Shown here: piece after piece, positions 61,816 through 64,000 of the stretch
Position numbering within the stretch: the first letter of the stretch is position 1
Layout: every line of letters starts with the position of its first letter
Source of the DNA: JBJXGE01 sp046154185
Lineage (GTDB): Bacteria > Planctomycetota > UBA8108 > UBA1146 > JAJFFE01
Assembly: GCA_046154185.1 (NCBI GenBank)
Contig: JBJXGE010000053.1
Location: 44,445-108,444, forward strand
Direction: 5' to 3'
Length of the DNA: 64,000 bases
Program-made: the position numbers and the translations under genes
Notes under the pieces: generated by a model
Databases searched by the model: none
What the model saw: the letters and a program-made list of their open reading frames with translations, nothing else
Told to the model about the DNA's origin: nothing

Positions 61816-63228
61816 TCAGATATGGATCGCGCCGCCTGTGAGTCCGTGCGCCGCTTCCATCATCCCTTCGGCCAACGTCGGGTGTGCATGGATGATGTGC
61901 GCGAGGTCCGCGGCGGTCGCTTCGAGCCCTAGCGCCACGCAACCTTCGCTGATCAAGTCGGTCGCATGGGGCCCGACGATGTGGACGCCGAGAATCTCAC
62001 CATATTTCTCGTCCGCGATGATCTTGAAGAAGCCATGGCTCGCGCCGACGATCCCGCCTTTGCCGAGCGCGGAAAACGGAAACTTCGAGACCTTGACCGC
62101 GCGTCCGCCTTCGCGCGCGCGCTTCTCGGTCAATCCCACCGACGCGACCTCCGGATCACAGTAGGTCGCGCTCGGGATGCGGTCCTTCTGGATGCGCGGC
62201 GGATTCTTGCCGGCGATGATTTCGATCGCCACCAAGCCCTCGGCGCTCGCGACGTGCGCAAGGAGCGGCGTTGAGCCGACGATGTCGCCGATCGCATAGA
62301 TATTCGCAACGCGCGTGCGTTGATCGCGGTCGACGGGAACGAAACCCTTGTCGAGCGCGATACCGACCCGGTCGAGCCCGAGGCCGTCGGTGTAGGGCGA
62401 ACGGCCGACTGCGCACAAGAGCAGGTCGGTGTCGAGCGGTTGCCCCGGCCCGGACGTCGGCGTCAGCAGCAGTTTCACGCCTTTGTCGTGCGGCTCCGCC
62501 TTTTCGAGCCGCGTGCCGACGCGACACTCGATGCCGCGTTTGCGAAACGCCTTCAGCAATTCGGCCGAACAATCATCGTCTTCGATCGGCAGCAAACGAT
62601 CGAGCATTTCGACGAGCACCACTTCGCAACCGAACGAGCGAAAGATCGACGCGAACTCACAGCCGACCGCGCCGGCGCCGAGGATCGTCACGTGCGTCGG
62701 CAGCTCGGTGATTTCGAGCGCTTCGTCGCTCGTGATGATGCGTGGATGTTTGAAGTCGAGGAATTTCGGCCGCGTTGGAATTGATCCAGTCGCAAGGATG
62801 ATGTTGCGCGCCTCGAGCGTTTGCGTCGCGCCGGCAGCGCCGCGCACGGTGATCTGTGTAGGGCTCGCGAGCGTGCCGATGCCTGCGACCGTTTCGACTT
62901 TGTTCTTTTTGAGCAAGAACTCGACGCCGCCCGCGTTCTTCTTGACGACGCGTGACTTGTATTTCATTGCCGCGGCGAGATCGATCCGCGCGTCCGCGAT
63001 CGCCACGCCGTAACTCTGCGCATCGTGCGCGAGGTCGAGCACGTGGGCCGTCATCAACAATGCCTTGGTCGGAATGCAACCGCGATGCAGGCAGGTGCCG
63101 CCGGGTTTCGGGTCTTTCTCGATGAGCACCGTTTTGAGGCCGAGTTGCCCGGCTTTAATGGCGGCAACGTATCCGCCTGGACCTGCGCCGACGATGGCGA
63201 CGTCGTATTTACTGCTTTGATCTGCCAC
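61816..63228 (-). CDS. lpdA: Dihydrolipoyl dehydrogenase (E3)
   Basis: A 470-residue FAD flavoprotein that reoxidises lipoyl groups with NAD. VAIVGAGPGGYVAAIKAGQL is the FAD fold, C46 and C51 in GGTCLHRGCIPTKALL form the redox disulfide, and VTILGAGAVGCEFASIFRSFG is the NAD fold; the C-terminal interface has HAHPTLAEGMMEAA with the catalytic His-Glu. GTG 63228 has GGGAGGAT 7 bases upstream. First gene of the lpd-E1beta-E2 group, divergent from bacterioferritin with 236 bp between. Confidence 0.95.
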   Translation of the reverse strand: MADQSSKYDVAIVGAGPGGYVAAIKAGQLGLKTVLIEKDPKPGGTCLHRGCIPTKALLMTAHVLDLAHDAQSYGVAIADARIDLAAAMKYKSRVVKKNAGGVEFLLKKNKVETVAGIGTLASPTQITVRGAAGATQTLEARNIILATGSIPTRPKFLDFKHPRIITSDEALEITELPTHVTILGAGAVGCEFASIFRSFGCEVVLVEMLDRLLPIEDDDCSAELLKAFRKRGIECRVGTRLEKAEPHDKGVKLLLTPTSGPGQPLDTDLLLCAVGRSPYTDGLGLDRVGIALDKGFVPVDRDQRTRVANIYAIGDIVGSTPLLAHVASAEGLVAIEIIAGKNPPRIQKDRIPSATYCDPEVASVGLTEKRAREGGRAVKVSKFPFSALGKGGIVGASHGFFKIIADEKYGEILGVHIVGPHATDLISEGCVALGLEATAADLAHIIHAHPTLAEGMMEAAHGLTGGAIHI

Positions 63229-63464
63229 GCTTCGATCCTCCCGCGGGCGGCCGGTCGCCCCGCGCTATTCCACTTCTGCCACTACTCGAGTCGCAAACCG
63301 GCGGGGCGAGCATAAACGTCTTCCCGGTTGTGCTCCAGTGCTCGGCATGAGCGGGCACGATTTTCCCACGCTTCGTTGTTATAGTGCGGCGCCGCGGCGA
63401 TGGGTTTGAGGCCGCGAGATCACCGTGAGTGCAAACGCAAATCTGCAGCAGAAAGGACCGATCC

Positions 63465-63950
63465 GTGAAAGCTTCCCCTGTCATACTCGATGGTCTGGCG
63501 GAGGTGTTGGCCGCCGAACTGACCGCGATAAGCCAGTACTTTGTGCATCACGCGATGGCGGAGTCGTGGGGCTACAACGTGCTCGCGAAGTCCATCAAGC
63601 AAGAATCGATGGATGAAATGAAGCACGCCGAAATGCTGACCGAACGCATTCTGTACTACGACGGCGTCCCGAATTTGCAGCGCCTCGGCAAGATCACGGT
63701 CGGTCCGACGGTGCCGGAAATGATCAAGTGCGACTACGAACTCGAGTGCGATGCGGTCGCGCGCCTCAATCGATTGATCGGCGCGTTCCAGAAGGAGGGT
63801 GACCATGGCGCGGCGGGTTTGCTCATGGGAATTCTGGCCGACGAAGAACACCACATCGATTGGCTGGAAAACCAGATGCACCTGATGCAGAGCCTTGGCA
63901 TGCAGTGTTACTTATCCCGCCAATACGACCCGGCTGGCGCTGCCGATTGA
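63465..63950 (+). CDS. bfr: Bacterioferritin
   Basis: A 161-residue iron-storage protein forming a 24-mer shell. The ferroxidase residues fall at the same numbers as in E. coli Bfr: E18, E51, H54, E94, E127, H130, and the haem ligand M52 is present (ESMDEMKHAEML). Helix A is LAEVLAAELTAISQYF; PNLQRLGKITVG marks the BC loop. GTG 63465 has AAAGGA 7 bases upstream, better than ATG codons upstream. The gene is complete and ends 28 bases before the G-run. No adjacent bfd is visible. Confidence 0.92.
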   Translation: MKASPVILDGLAEVLAAELTAISQYFVHHAMAESWGYNVLAKSIKQESMDEMKHAEMLTERILYYDGVPNLQRLGKITVGPTVPEMIKCDYELECDAVARLNRLIGAFQKEGDHGAAGLLMGILADEEHHIDWLENQMHLMQSLGMQCYLSRQYDPAGAAD

Positions 63951-63977
63951 AGGCGGACCGGTGGACGGATGGCGAGC

Positions 63978-64000
63978 GGGGGGGGGGGGGGGGGGGGGGG
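63978..64000. other. Run of 23 G at the window end
   Basis: The last 23 bases are all G. In two-colour short-read sequencing dark cycles are called as G, so this is most likely an artefact at a contig end rather than genome sequence. Features to its right are unknown. Confidence 0.8.

Noticed and set aside
63356..63386. Promoter with TATAGT for bacterioferritin
   Set aside because: No matching -35 element at 16-18 bp.

Overview
The window looks like one piece of a bacterial chromosome from a member of the Planctomycetota or a close relative, probably a metagenome-assembled contig. Four features suggest this: secreted proteins carrying a dockerin-like tag with paired calcium loops (RGDxNxDG...NIADxI), an ECF sigma factor translationally coupled to a membrane-bound Ser/Thr kinase, large TPR proteins, and frequent TTG/GTG starts in GC-rich DNA. 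The placement is inferred from gene style; no rRNA or tRNA gene is present to confirm it. The last 23 bases are an unbroken run of G, which looks like a read or assembly artefact at a contig end.

Layout. 1-12600: spermidine-synthase-like membrane protein; two convergent tagged secreted proteins separated by a strong palindrome; Tat-exported FAD oxidoreductase; small proteins (YkvA-type, VOC-type, a 64-aa membrane protein); flavodoxin-fold oxidoreductase; lipoprotein hydrolase. 12800-23200: ClpC, a PATAN-HDOD signalling protein, a TPR/metallopeptidase protein, a secreted protein with an N-terminal tag, glycyl-tRNA synthetase. 23200-30100: a minus-strand group (PepSY/LamG-like protein, MFS transporter, predicted copper-radical oxidase with tag), a sialidase-like gene split by an in-frame TGA, a lipoprotein. 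30200-39400: ECF sigma/kinase pair, FHA-GAF-HD-GYP protein, LolC/LolD-type exporter, leucine dehydrogenase, rnpA and yidD. 39400-46130: a MerR regulator with a dyad in its putative promoter, followed by three uncharacterised genes (1045-aa TPR protein, FlgN-like helical protein, 856-aa secreted protein). 46130-47720: a cluster of palindromic interspersed repeats, a ferredoxin, and about 700 bp without a gene. 47720-57500: two tandem pilB-type ATPases and pilC, then RNase R, RNase HI and a SurA/PpiD-like membrane chaperone. 57500-63950 (mostly minus strand): rpiB, a fused TsaC/Sua5-LMW phosphatase, then E2, E1-beta and E3 of a 2-oxoacid dehydrogenase without E1-alpha, and a divergent bacterioferritin.

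How the parts fit. Core information-processing genes (glyS, rnpA, rnr, rnhA, tsaC), proteostasis (clpC, PpiD-like), type IV pilus/type II secretion motors and envelope export (LolCD) are mixed with secreted, tagged proteins that were probably delivered by Sec or Tat. There is no transposase, integrase, prophage, CRISPR array, rRNA or tRNA. The most unusual items are the tagged copper-radical oxidase and the tag family, the TGA at a probable Cys codon of the sialidase-like gene, the MerR operator architecture, the inverted/direct repeat cluster at 46190-46740, and the YwlE-like phosphatase fusion.
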